From: Parcubacteria group bacterium
GTDB taxonomy: Bacteria; Patescibacteriota; Minisyncoccia; JACPHC01
Length of the DNA: 42,926 nucleotides
Assembly (NCBI GenBank): GCA_016188775.1
Contig: JACPHC010000008.1
Location: 1-42,926 of the forward strand
Direction of reading: 5' to 3'
The notes under the pieces were generated by a model. That model did no database searches, was not told the origin of the DNA, and saw nothing but the letters and a program-made list of their open reading frames with translations. Of this stretch, positions 8,960 to 18,200 are shown one piece after another. The position numbers were made by a program, and so were the translations under genes. Positions within the stretch are counted from its first letter, which is position 1. Each line of letters begins with the position of its first letter.

Positions 8960-10135
8960 ATGTGTTATTGTTACAATATGAACGAAGAAATACCACAACA
9001 AAATTTGAATAATCAAGATGGCGGGCGCTCGTCATTAAAAATAGTAATCTCCAAAAAAATTTTGGCTATTTTATTGTTGGCGCTTATTGTCGGTATTGCG
9101 AGTGGCGTGTATTTTTTGAGAAAAAATTACTATCGCGCAATATTCCAAACAGAGACGTTTCCGCCTATTGAGAATAATACAATTAATTCTAATTCAAGCG
9201 GAATCAGCGAGGGAAAAAATAAAACCTGGATATTTTTCAAAATTAGGAATAATATTGTTTACTATCATGATCTTAAAGTTGAGGGAGCAGACGTATCAAC
9301 TTTTCAAGAACTTAAAGATGAATATGCTAAAGATAAAAATACGTTTTATTACAAAAGCAAAGCTATCAATAATATCGATGCAAATTCCTTTGTTTTAGTC
9401 GGTAATGGTTTTGCCAAAGACAAAAATCATGTTTTTTTCGGCAATGAAATACTCAACATTGAAATTGATCCTGCTTTTTTCGTAGCTATTGATAGAAGAG
9501 CAATAAAGGACAATAAACGAGTTTACTTTCGACCTTACGGCAAAAATAAATACAATTTAGTTGTTAATGCTGACGCGCAAACTTTTCAATATATCGGCAC
9601 TTGCGGGCCACTCGAAATATCTTACGGAAATTATTATAAAGACAAAAATCATATTTTTGTAGAAAATGAATCCGTTAATTATATAGATGTTTTATCATTT
9701 CAATATCTTGGCGGGTATGGCGCTGACGAAGGAGGCAGGTTGGATTTTATTTCCTACGCTAAAGATAAAAATGCGATCTATTATTTATGCGGAGAGATTT
9801 TGAAGGACGCGGATAAAATCACTTTTGCGTATCTTCAAGATGGTTATGCTAAAGATAAAAACAAGGTTTGGTATTATGCTGATATAATTAGCGAAGCCGA
9901 CGTATCAACATTTCAATCGTTGGGGAATAGATACGCAAAAGATAAATTACGCGTTTATTTTGATGGCATTATTTTGGAGGAAGCAGATATTTCTACTTTC
10001 ATAAATGTTGGCGACGACGGTCATGGTTTTATTTACGCAAAGGATAAAAACCATGTTTATAATAGAAGTCAAATCATGGAAGGAGTGAATCCGGCAAATT
10101 GTACAGTAGAATTTATCGAAAAATGTTCTGAATAA
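8960..10135 (+). CDS. Membrane-anchored DKNYY-repeat protein
   Basis: Repeated YAKDKNxVYY/Y-DKNHIF motifs after an N-terminal TM helix. Confidence 0.8.
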   Translation: MCYCYNMNEEIPQQNLNNQDGGRSSLKIVISKKILAILLLALIVGIASGVYFLRKNYYRAIFQTETFPPIENNTINSNSSGISEGKNKTWIFFKIRNNIVYYHDLKVEGADVSTFQELKDEYAKDKNTFYYKSKAINNIDANSFVLVGNGFAKDKNHVFFGNEILNIEIDPAFFVAIDRRAIKDNKRVYFRPYGKNKYNLVVNADAQTFQYIGTCGPLEISYGNYYKDKNHIFVENESVNYIDVLSFQYLGGYGADEGGRLDFISYAKDKNAIYYLCGEILKDADKITFAYLQDGYAKDKNKVWYYADIISEADVSTFQSLGNRYAKDKLRVYFDGIILEEADISTFINVGDDGHGFIYAKDKNHVYNRSQIMEGVNPANCTVEFIEKCSE

Positions 10136-10139
10136 AATT

Positions 10140-10595
10140 ATGCCTCAAGAATTTTCAGCCGGAGCAATAGTTTTTTATCGCAACACTGTCGGCGAAATTG
10201 AATATCTCCTTCTTCATTATAAATCCGGCCATTGGGATTTTCCCAAGGGCCATATTGAAAAAGGGGAAACGGAGGAAGAGACGGTTCGCCGTGAAATTGA
10301 AGAGGAGACCGGGATAAAAGATTTAATTTTAATTCCCGGTTTTAAGGAAAGTTTAAAATATTTTTTCCGGCAATATAAAGATAAGATAAAAAAAGAAAAA
10401 GCTAAGCCGAAAAAAACTCCTTGGGTTTTTAAAATGGTCAAATTTTATTTAGCCGAATCCAGGATAAAAGAAGTGAAAATTTCCTGGGAACACACCGGCT
10501 ATGAATGGCTGCCCTATGAAAAGGCTCTTGAAAGAATTACTTATAAAAATTCCAAAGAAATTTTGAAAAAAGCCGAAGAGTTGTTAAATAGATAA
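10140..10595 (+). CDS. NUDIX hydrolase (Ap4A-type)
   Basis: GHIEKGETEEETVRREIEEETGI Nudix box. Confidence 0.92.
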   Translation: MPQEFSAGAIVFYRNTVGEIEYLLLHYKSGHWDFPKGHIEKGETEEETVRREIEEETGIKDLILIPGFKESLKYFFRQYKDKIKKEKAKPKKTPWVFKMVKFYLAESRIKEVKISWEHTGYEWLPYEKALERITYKNSKEILKKAEELLNR

Positions 10596-10652
10596 TTAGT
10601 CCTCTCCTTATTTTATTTTTTGTTCGCTATTTTAATAGAATTATTTTTAAAA

Positions 10653-10697
10653 TTTTACTACAATAGATGATACGATCGTGTGTTTATTGTAGTGAAA
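10653..10697. repeat. Imperfect palindrome TTTTACTACAAT...ACGATCGT...ATTGTAGTGAAA upstream of the PaaX-like gene
   Basis: Arms and ACGATCGT centre match the palindrome at 11290-11333; contains TACAAT, a possible -10 box. Confidence 0.85.
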
Positions 10698-10713
10698 TAA
10701 TTAAAATTATATT

Positions 10714-11287
10714 TATGATTATTGAAAAAATTTTGGAAAATTTACAAAAAGGTGTAGAGTCGTCTCTGGATTTATTGGAAATTATGACTTCTATCTACCC
10801 TGAAGCTTATCGAAAAGCGAGACAAAGATTAGCTGGCAGAAAGGGTTTTTATTTTAAAACAAATTGGGCTGCTAAATATAAAGAAATTCAGCGCTTTTAT
10901 AATCTTCTTAGTTATTTAAAAAGGCAAGGGTTTATTGAGAATTATAAAAAAGGCAGAGAATCTTTTTGGGAAATCACCGACCTAGGAAAAGAAAAATTAG
11001 AAACTTTAAAAAATAAAAAATCTCATCGAATTGTTTTTGAGAAAATAGCCAGCGATAAATTGATGGTTATAGCATTTGATATTCCCGAACAGTTTAGAAA
11101 GCATCGCGATTGGCTCAGAAATATTTTAAAATTTTTAGATTTTTCTATGATTCAAAAAAGTGTTTGGGTTGGAAAAAATAAAATACCCCGCGAATTTATT
11201 AAAACTCTAAGAGAGAAAAAAATGATAAATTATATTGAAATTTTTGAAGTTAATAAAGAAGGAACTTTAAAGAAATTAAAGGTTTAA
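10714..11287 (+). CDS. PaaX-family protein: winged helix plus Cas2-like C-terminal domain
   Basis: C-terminal KLMVIAFDIPEQFRKHRDWLRNILKFLDFSMIQKSVWVGK typical of PaaX/Cas2-like fold; start likely ATG at ~10714 (MIIEKILENLQKG) since the 10667 start lies within the palindrome. Confidence 0.75.
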
Positions 11288-11289
11288 AT

Positions 11290-11333
11290 TTTTACTACAA
11301 TGAACTCACGATCGTGAGTTCATTGTAGTAAAA
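11290..11333. repeat. Perfect 44-bp palindrome TTTTACTACAATGAACTCACGATCGTGAGTTCATTGTAGTAAAA
   Basis: Self-complementary over 44 nt, starts 3 nt after the PaaX-like stop codon; may also act as terminator. Confidence 0.95.
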
Positions 11334-11375
11334 TAAGCGAAAATGAAATAGTGGAATAAAAAGGAATATTATTTT

Positions 11376-11720
11376 TTATCTAACCAATTCAACAATTTTT
11401 TTAAACACTTCCGGATGATTCGCTCCGATATCCGCCAAAATTTTCCGATCTAATTTGACACCTTTCTTTTTTAAACCAGAAATTAATTTATTATAACTTA
11501 AGCTTGATTCGCGGCTGGCGGCGTTGATTTTGATTTGCCAAAGCCGGCGATTGACTCGTTTTTTTTCTTTTCGGCCGCGATACATATGACGGCCGGCGTG
11601 CAACAAAGCTTCTTTCGCCAATTTAATGACTGATTTTCTGCGCCATTTATATCCTTTGGTTTGCGAAAGGATTTTTTTATGCCTTTTTTTGGTGATAACG
11701 CCTCTTTTGACTCGGCTCAT
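11376..11720 (-). CDS. rplT: 50S ribosomal protein L20
   Basis: MSRVKRGVITKKRHKKILSQTKGYKWRRKSVIKLAKEALLHAGRHMYRGRKEKKR. Confidence 0.95.
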   Translation of the reverse strand: MSRVKRGVITKKRHKKILSQTKGYKWRRKSVIKLAKEALLHAGRHMYRGRKEKKRVNRRLWQIKINAASRESSLSYNKLISGLKKKGVKLDRKILADIGANHPEVFKKIVELVR

Positions 11721-11911
11721 AAGTAGGGAAGGTATTTTTTAATTGATTTTTGATCCGCTTTTGAAACCTTTTTTAAACTATTTTTAACGCGGCTTTTTTT
11801 TCGAAGCCCGCGAACCGTGATTTTATCGCGATTCAGCCCGCGGAAAAGCATCTTGCCGTTTTTGGTAATTCTTATTTTTTTGGCGAATGTTTTTTTGGTT
11901 TTCAGCTTCAT
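11717..11911 (-). CDS. rpmI: 50S ribosomal protein L35
   Basis: MKLKTKKTFAKKIRITKNGKMLFRGLNRDKI; upstream of and overlapping rplT. Confidence 0.9.
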   Translation of the reverse strand: MKLKTKKTFAKKIRITKNGKMLFRGLNRDKITVRGLRKKSRVKNSLKKVSKADQKSIKKYLPYL

Positions 11912-11922
11912 AAGATTTTTTT

Positions 11923-12002
11923 AATCAGTTAGGCAAAGCGAATTTTGACGGAATCCTCACGTGGAGAGACGAGGTGGCAAAATTTGCCTTGTCTAACTGA
12001 TT
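11923..12002 (-). promoter_or_regulatory. Structured stem-loop element, copy 1 (infC-rpmI intergenic)
   Basis: 25-nt inverted arms (22 Watson-Crick plus 1 G-U pair) around a core shared with 13500-13581. Confidence 0.75.
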
Positions 12003-12515
12003 TTATTTCATTTTTGATATGACTAACGAAATTCCTCTTGGCCCTCGTTTAATCGGTTGATCTTCGGTGAATTTTTCCGGTATCAGAGTTAAAAATTCAT
12101 CAACTTTTGATCTGACAAAATCTTGCAATGATTTTTCTCTGCCTCGCAGAATGACTTCAATCCGCACTTTGTGCCCGTCTTTTAAAAATTTTGCCGTTTG
12201 TTTCGCTTTAGTTTCCATATCGTGTCGGGAAGTTTTGATGCCGATTCGGATACCTTTTACTTCGGTTTTTTTTGTTTTGACTTTTTTCTGCCTTTCTTGT
12301 TTTTCGAACTGATAAAGATATTTTCCAAAATCTATTATTTTAGCGATTGGCGGATCGGTATTCGGCACTATTTCAACTAAATCGAGGCCCGCGTTACGGC
12401 TGGCCTCGAGCGCTTTGTCAGTTTCAAGAATGCCTAAATTTTCGCCCTTTTCATTAATTACTCGGACCCGAGAAGCTTTTATTTGATTGTTTATTCGAGG
12501 TTTTTTATTCAGAAT
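12003..12515 (-). CDS. infC: Translation initiation factor IF-3, probable ATT (AUU) start
   Basis: ORF track starts at 12368, but the frame is open upstream and encodes the IF3 N-domain (NKKPRINNQIKASRVRVINEKGENLGILETDKALEASRNAGLDLVEIVPNTDPPIAKIID); in-frame TAA at 12516-12518 directly precedes ATT at 12513-12515. Confidence 0.85.
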   Translation of the reverse strand: MLNKKPRINNQIKASRVRVINEKGENLGILETDKALEASRNAGLDLVEIVPNTDPPIAKIIDFGKYLYQFEKQERQKKVKTKKTEVKGIRIGIKTSRHDMETKAKQTAKFLKDGHKVRIEVILRGREKSLQDFVRSKVDEFLTLIPEKFTEDQPIKRGPRGISLVISKMK

Positions 12516-12542
12516 TTATTAATAAAAAATGTAAATTTTTTT

Positions 12543-12969
12543 TGGTGGAGATGGGGGGGATCGAGCCCCCGTCTGGAAAATGCGTTTCTGGCCATTCTAC
12601 AGGCTTAGTTTTTTTTATTTTTTAGAGTTTTTTGCTTAAAAAAAACAAAAGTCCAAAAACTCGTAGCCGGATGGTTTCAATTTTGATTTTGGCCTTATCA
12701 AAATTTATCTCGCTTTATGACGCCTCGGTCTGTTTAGCGAGAATTAACAGCGAGACGGCCGCATTTATTAAATAGCGGCGTAAGCCAGAGCGGGATATAA
12801 CGCGTCCTCTTTCTTTTTAGAAAGAAAAGCGCCTGCCGCGAGGGCAAGTCCAGCTCCAGTGAGATTGATTAAGTTTGCACTTAATTTGATTTGCCGGTTT
12901 TTTGCAAGGTGCCAGCGCCTTGGCCTGACGGTTTTGAATTGATTTTCCATCGATTCCAATTTCATCCCC
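12543..12969 (-). ncRNA. ssrA: tmRNA (one-piece)
   Basis: 5' GGGGATG pairs with 3' CATCTCC-A-CCA; T-arm GGGGG-CTCGATC-CCCCC; resume-codon context AAGTGCAAAC; tag stop TAA in the loop of hairpin GCCGC..GCGGC; adjacent to smpB. Confidence 0.92.
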
Positions 12970-12989
12970 ATTTTTTAGATCTAAAAAGT

Positions 12990-13436
12990 CTAAATTTTTT
13001 TTAGAACTTCCCTCATCTTCCTTTCCGTCTCTCTTTTTTTAATCTGTTCTCTTTTTTCAAATTGTTTTTTCCCTTTGGCGATTCCGAATTCCAGTTTGAT
13101 TTTGCCCGACTTAGTATATACTTTTAAAGGCATTAAAGTCAAGCCTTTCTCTTTGCTTTTTCCGATTAAAGATTTAATTTCTTTTTTACGCAAAAGAAGT
13201 TTTCTGCTTTTAGTCGGTTCGTAAAAAGTGGATGTATTTTGCGGCTGATAGGACGCGATTGAGGCGTTGATAAGCCATAATTCTTCTTTTTTAATCACGA
13301 TGTAGCTGGCTCGAAGATCGATTCGACCAAGTCGGATTGATTTGACTTCTTGGCCGGACAACACTAAACCGGCTTCGTAAGTATCGAGGATTTGATAATC
13401 AAAATAAGCTTTTTTATTTTCCGCGAGTATGGGCAT
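12990..13436 (-). CDS. smpB: SsrA-binding protein SmpB
   Basis: ENKKAYFDYQILDTYEAGLVLSGQEVKSIRLGRIDLRASYIVIKKEELWLINASIASY. Confidence 0.95.
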   Translation of the reverse strand: MPILAENKKAYFDYQILDTYEAGLVLSGQEVKSIRLGRIDLRASYIVIKKEELWLINASIASYQPQNTSTFYEPTKSRKLLLRKKEIKSLIGKSKEKGLTLMPLKVYTKSGKIKLEFGIAKGKKQFEKREQIKKRETERKMREVLKKI

Positions 13437-13499
13437 CTTTATTGATAGCTTATCATAAATGCGTTAAACTCAAAATATAATTATTTTGAAATTTGTTTA

Positions 13500-13581
13500 T
13501 TCAAGATTAGCAGTGCGGATTTTTGCCACCTCACTGCTCCGCATGAGGATTCCGTCAAAAATCCGCACTGCTAATCTTGAA
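13500..13581 (+). promoter_or_regulatory. Structured stem-loop element, copy 2 (upstream of argS)
   Basis: Perfect 26-nt inverted arms TTCAAGATTAGCAGTGCGGATTTTTG / CAAAAATCCGCACTGCTAATCTTGAA around the shared core. Confidence 0.8.
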
Positions 13582-13597
13582 TTAGTTTTCATAAAAA

Positions 13598-15205
13598 ATG
13601 AAAGAAAAAATTAAATTTCAAATTAAAAAAATTATCGCTTCTTTAACGGAAAAAGGAGATTGGCCGAACATTGTTTTGCCGAATTTTAATATTGATCGGC
13701 CGGCCGAATCAAAATTCGGCGATTACGCTTTGTCCCTTCCTTTAAAATTAGCCGGTATTTTTAAAAAACCGCCGTTGGAAATCGCCGCCCATATTGCCGC
13801 CCGGATAAAAACATCGTCGGATTTTAAAAAATATTTTGAAAAAATAGAAGTTGCTTCGCCGGGGTTTATCAATTTTTTTCTTTCGGAAAATTATATTAAA
13901 ACAGAACTAAAAAATATTTTAAAAAAGGGCGACCAATTCGGTCGATCGCGTTTCGGCAAAAATAAAAAAGTTTTGATTGAATTCATTTCCGCCAATCCGA
14001 CCGGCCAACTTCATATCGGCCATGGCCGGGGAGCTTTTTTTGGCGACGTTCTGGGCAATCTTTTGAATTTCGCCGGTTTCAAAGTTCAAAAAGAGTATTA
14101 CGTTAATGACGCGAAAAACAGCAATCAAATTCGCGCCTTGGGAAAAACCGCCTTGGGGAAAAGTGATACTTATTTAAACGATTATTTAAAGAAAAAAATA
14201 AAAGAGATAAAACAGAAGCTAAAAAACATAAAAGACGAAGGCGAGGCGGGCTATTTTCTGGCCGGTCGAATTCAAAAAGACAACGAAAAATTTATTAAAA
14301 ATAAATTAAAAATTAATTTTGACCAATGGTTTAAAGAAGAGAGTCTATACCCCGAAAAGACCAATAAGATTTTTAAGGGTTTGGAGAAAAAAAATCTGAT
14401 TTACGAAAAAGACGGAGCGGTTTGGTTGCGCACGAGTCAATTTGGAGATTTTGAAGATCGAGTCGTGGTTCGGTCCAACCGGGAGCCGACTTATTTTTTG
14501 CCGGATATCGCTTATCACGAGGATAAATTCAGCCGCGGTTTTCAAAAACTCATCAATATTTGGGGGGCGGATCACCAGGGGCATGTTATCAGACTTAAGG
14601 CGGTCCAAAAAATGCTTGGCTGGAAAGGCGAGCTTGATATTTTAATCAGTCAGATAGTTAGCCTGAAATCGGAAAAAGGGGCTGTGAAAATGTCTAAACG
14701 AAAAGGTCAGATTGTTACTCTGGCGTGGCTGGTGGAAGAAGTCGGTTTGGACTCGGCCAGATTTTTTTATTTGACCAAATCACTGGACACGCAAATGGAA
14801 TTTGATCTCGATTTGGCTTTAAAAACTTCCAAAGAAAATCCGGTTTTTTATATTCAATACGCTTACGCGAGAATTTCCAGTATTTTTAGGAAATCGCCGA
14901 AAAATTTGAGCTGGAAGAATTTTAATTCCCATTTATTAAAAAATTCGGACGAACTGGAACTTTTGAAAAAAATGATTATTTTTCCGGAAATTTTAGAAGA
15001 GACGGCTCAAAATTATCAAATTCATCGTTTAACCGAATACGCTTTGGATTTAGCCGGAGTTTTTCACGATTTTTACGAGAAAACTCGGGTTATTTCCGAA
15101 AATAAAGAATTAACGAGGTCGCGCCTGGCTCTTGTTTTTAGCGTTCAAATCGTTTTAAATAATTTATTGAGTATTTTGGGAATTACCCGACCCAAAAGAA
15201 TGTAA
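13598..15205 (+). CDS. argS: Arginyl-tRNA synthetase
   Basis: SANPTGQLHIGHGRGAFFGD; KMSKRKGQIVTL. Confidence 0.95.
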   Translation: MKEKIKFQIKKIIASLTEKGDWPNIVLPNFNIDRPAESKFGDYALSLPLKLAGIFKKPPLEIAAHIAARIKTSSDFKKYFEKIEVASPGFINFFLSENYIKTELKNILKKGDQFGRSRFGKNKKVLIEFISANPTGQLHIGHGRGAFFGDVLGNLLNFAGFKVQKEYYVNDAKNSNQIRALGKTALGKSDTYLNDYLKKKIKEIKQKLKNIKDEGEAGYFLAGRIQKDNEKFIKNKLKINFDQWFKEESLYPEKTNKIFKGLEKKNLIYEKDGAVWLRTSQFGDFEDRVVVRSNREPTYFLPDIAYHEDKFSRGFQKLINIWGADHQGHVIRLKAVQKMLGWKGELDILISQIVSLKSEKGAVKMSKRKGQIVTLAWLVEEVGLDSARFFYLTKSLDTQMEFDLDLALKTSKENPVFYIQYAYARISSIFRKSPKNLSWKNFNSHLLKNSDELELLKKMIIFPEILEETAQNYQIHRLTEYALDLAGVFHDFYEKTRVISENKELTRSRLALVFSVQIVLNNLLSILGITRPKRM

Positions 15206-15206
15206 A

Positions 15207-18200
15207 ATGCCTAAATTTATTTTTGAATCCGAATTTCCGAAAATCGAGAAAAAAATTCTTGATTTTTGGGAAAGGAATAAAATTTTTGAAAAATCCCTCA
15301 AAAAAAATCAAAAAGGGCGCAAATTTGTGTTTTACGAGGGCCCGCCGACGGCCAACGGCCGGCCGGGCATCCATCATGTTCTGGCCCGAGCTTTTAAGGA
15401 TATTATTTTGCGTTATAAAACAATGAGGGGCTATTGGGCGCCTAGAATCGCTGGTTGGGACACTCATGGCCTGCCGGTGGAAATTGAAGTCGAGAAAAAA
15501 CTTGGCCTTAAAAATAAATCGGAAATAGAAAAATACGGAGTGGGTAAATTTAATAAGGAATGCCGAAAATCGGTTTGGCAATATAAAAAAGAATGGGAGG
15601 ATTTCACGCGACGGATCGCTTTTTGGCTTGATCTCGAACATCCTTATATTACTTATGAAAATAGATACATTGAAGTTTTGTGGCGAATCGTTAAATTTAT
15701 TTATGATCAAGGACTTTTAGAAGAGGACTACAAAGTAGTGCCTCATTGCCCGCGTTGCGAAACATCGCTTTCTTCCCACGAGCTGGCTCAAGCCTATCGT
15801 CGGGTTTTTGATCCGTCAATTTACGTCAAATTTAAAATTAAAGATCCAAAGCGTTATCAATTTCCTCTTGAGACTTATTTGCTGGTTTGGACAACCACGC
15901 CTTGGACTTTGCCGGCTAATGTCGCCGTAGCCGTCAGTCCGAAAGAAGACTACGTTCTAATTAAAACCGAATCCGGAGAAAATTTAATATTGGCAAAAAA
16001 GAGATTGAGCGCTTTAAGAGGAAATTATAATATTATTCGTTCTTTTTCGGGTGAAAATATTTTGGATATCGACTATGAGCCTCTTTATTCGTTCAGAAAA
16101 CTGGAAAAACGCGCTCATTTTGTTTTACCCGGAAATTTTGTCTCAATGGAAGACGGCACTGGTTTGGTTCATATCGCTCCGGCTTTTGGCGAAGACGATC
16201 TTTTGGTCGGAAAAAAATTTGATTTGCCGTTTATTCAAAATGTTGATTTGTCCGGAAAATTTATCAGCGAAGTCAGTTCTTGGCGAGGTTTATTCGTTAA
16301 AGAGGCCGATCCTTTCATTATAAAAGATTTAGAGGGAAGAAAAATTATTTTTCAAAAAGACGCCAAAGGCGTTTTGCACGAATATCCTTTTTGCTGGCGG
16401 TGCGGCGCGCCGGTTATTTATTACGCCAAAAATTCTTGGTTTATTCGGATGAAAAAATTAAAAAATAAACTGATAAAAAATAATCAGAAAATTAATTGGA
16501 TACCGAAACATCTCAAAGTTGGCCGTTTTGGCGGCTGGCTGAAAGACATTAAGGACTGGAATTTTTCCCGAGAGCGCTATTGGGGCACGCCGCTCCCGAT
16601 CTGGAAATGCCAACATTGTCAAAAAAAGATAGCAGTGGGTTCGTTGAAAGAGCTTGGGAATTTGGCGAAAAACTCCAACAATCATTATTGGTTTTTAAGG
16701 CATGGCCAAGCTGATCATAATATTTCCGGCATCACCGGTCCGTTGGACACCAAAGAATATGCCAGTCATTTGACTAAAAAAGGTTTGGCTCAAGTTAAAA
16801 AAAATATTCCGGAAATCAAGAAATTGAATATTGATTTAATAGTTGCCTCTCCTTTAATAAGAATTAAAGAGACGGTTCAAATAATCGAGAAGGCTTTAAG
16901 CCGAGAAGGCCGCCAGCCGGAAATTATTTGGGATGCCCGCCTTTTGGAAATCAATTTTGGAGATTTTCAAGCTAAATCACTGGGCGCGTTTTACTCTTTG
17001 TTTAAAAATCCGATCGGGAGGTTTGATAAAAGACCTCCGGGCGCGGGAGCCGAAAATTTATCCGATCTTAAAAAAAGGATGATTAATTTTATTCGCGCGC
17101 TTGAAAAAAAGCATCAAGGAAAAAATATTTTGATCGCCAGCCACGGCGATCCTTTATGGATTTTAGAAGCCGGCGCTTCAGGCTTATCAAACGAAGAGAT
17201 TTTAAATTATGACTACATTGAAACGGGAGAACTGCGTCGTTTTAATTTTCAATCTTTGCCTTTTGACGAGGACGGCAATCTCGATTTTCACAAGCCTTAC
17301 ATTGACGAGATAGTCTTAGAATGTTCGAGTTGTTCAAGCGAAGCCAAGCGGGACAAATCCGTGATTGACGTCTGGTTTGATTCCGGCGCTATGCCGTTCG
17401 CTCAAAATCCTCAAGGGTTTTTCGCTCAAATTAAAACCTTAAAACTAAAAAATAAAATATTAGGAAAGATTAAACATTTTGATTTTCCGGCTGATTACAT
17501 CTCGGAGGCCATTGATCAAACTCGGGGCTGGTTTTACACTTTGCTGGCGGTTTCCGCTTTGCTTGATTTGGGTCCGGCTTATAAAAATGTCGTTTCTTTG
17601 GGGCATATTTTAGACGCCAAGGGACAAAAAATGTCCAAATCAAAAGGCAACATCATAAATCCTTGGGAAATGATTGATAAATACGGCTCCGATACTTTGC
17701 GCTGGTATTTGTACACGGCCAGCTCGGCCGGCGAGCCAAAGCTTTTTAATGAAAAAGACTTGCTTCAGAAATTAAGAGGGTTTATTTCAACGCTTTGGAA
17801 CGGTTTTATTTTTTTTAAAACCTACAAAGATAAAATTTCGGAATCAGGCATCCGAAATCCGGAATCAAAGAATTTACTGGACCAATGGATTGTTTCCCGC
17901 CTTAATTCCGTCATACGGAATATCACGGTTTCGCTTGATAATTACGACATCACTCAAGCGGCCCGTTATTTGGAGTCGTTTTTAATTGATGATTTTTCCA
18001 ATTGGTATATTCGTCGGTCTCGCCGGCGTTTTCAGAGACCGCAAAATTTAAAGGAAAAAAAAGAAGCCAGTCAAACATTATTTTTTGTTCTTAAAAATTT
18101 TATTCGGTCCGCCAGCCCTTTTATTCCATTTTTGAGCGAAGAAATTTATCAAAAATTAGGTCATGCCAATCGGCAGGCAGGCCAAAAGGGTTCGATCCAT

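Noticed and set aside
10714-11287. Cas2-like domain as evidence of a CRISPR-Cas locus
   Set aside because: No regularly spaced repeats or other cas genes in the window; PaaX-type architecture (wHTH plus Cas2-like fold) explains it.
12768-12971. 67-aa minus-strand ORF in the track
   Set aside because: Lies within the tmRNA; only the part after GCA is the predicted tag, and the N-terminal portion is structural RNA.
17841-17875. GGAATC direct repeats in ileS encoding SESGIRNPESKN
   Set aside because: Short and in a variable loop of IleRS; cannot distinguish from normal linker variation.
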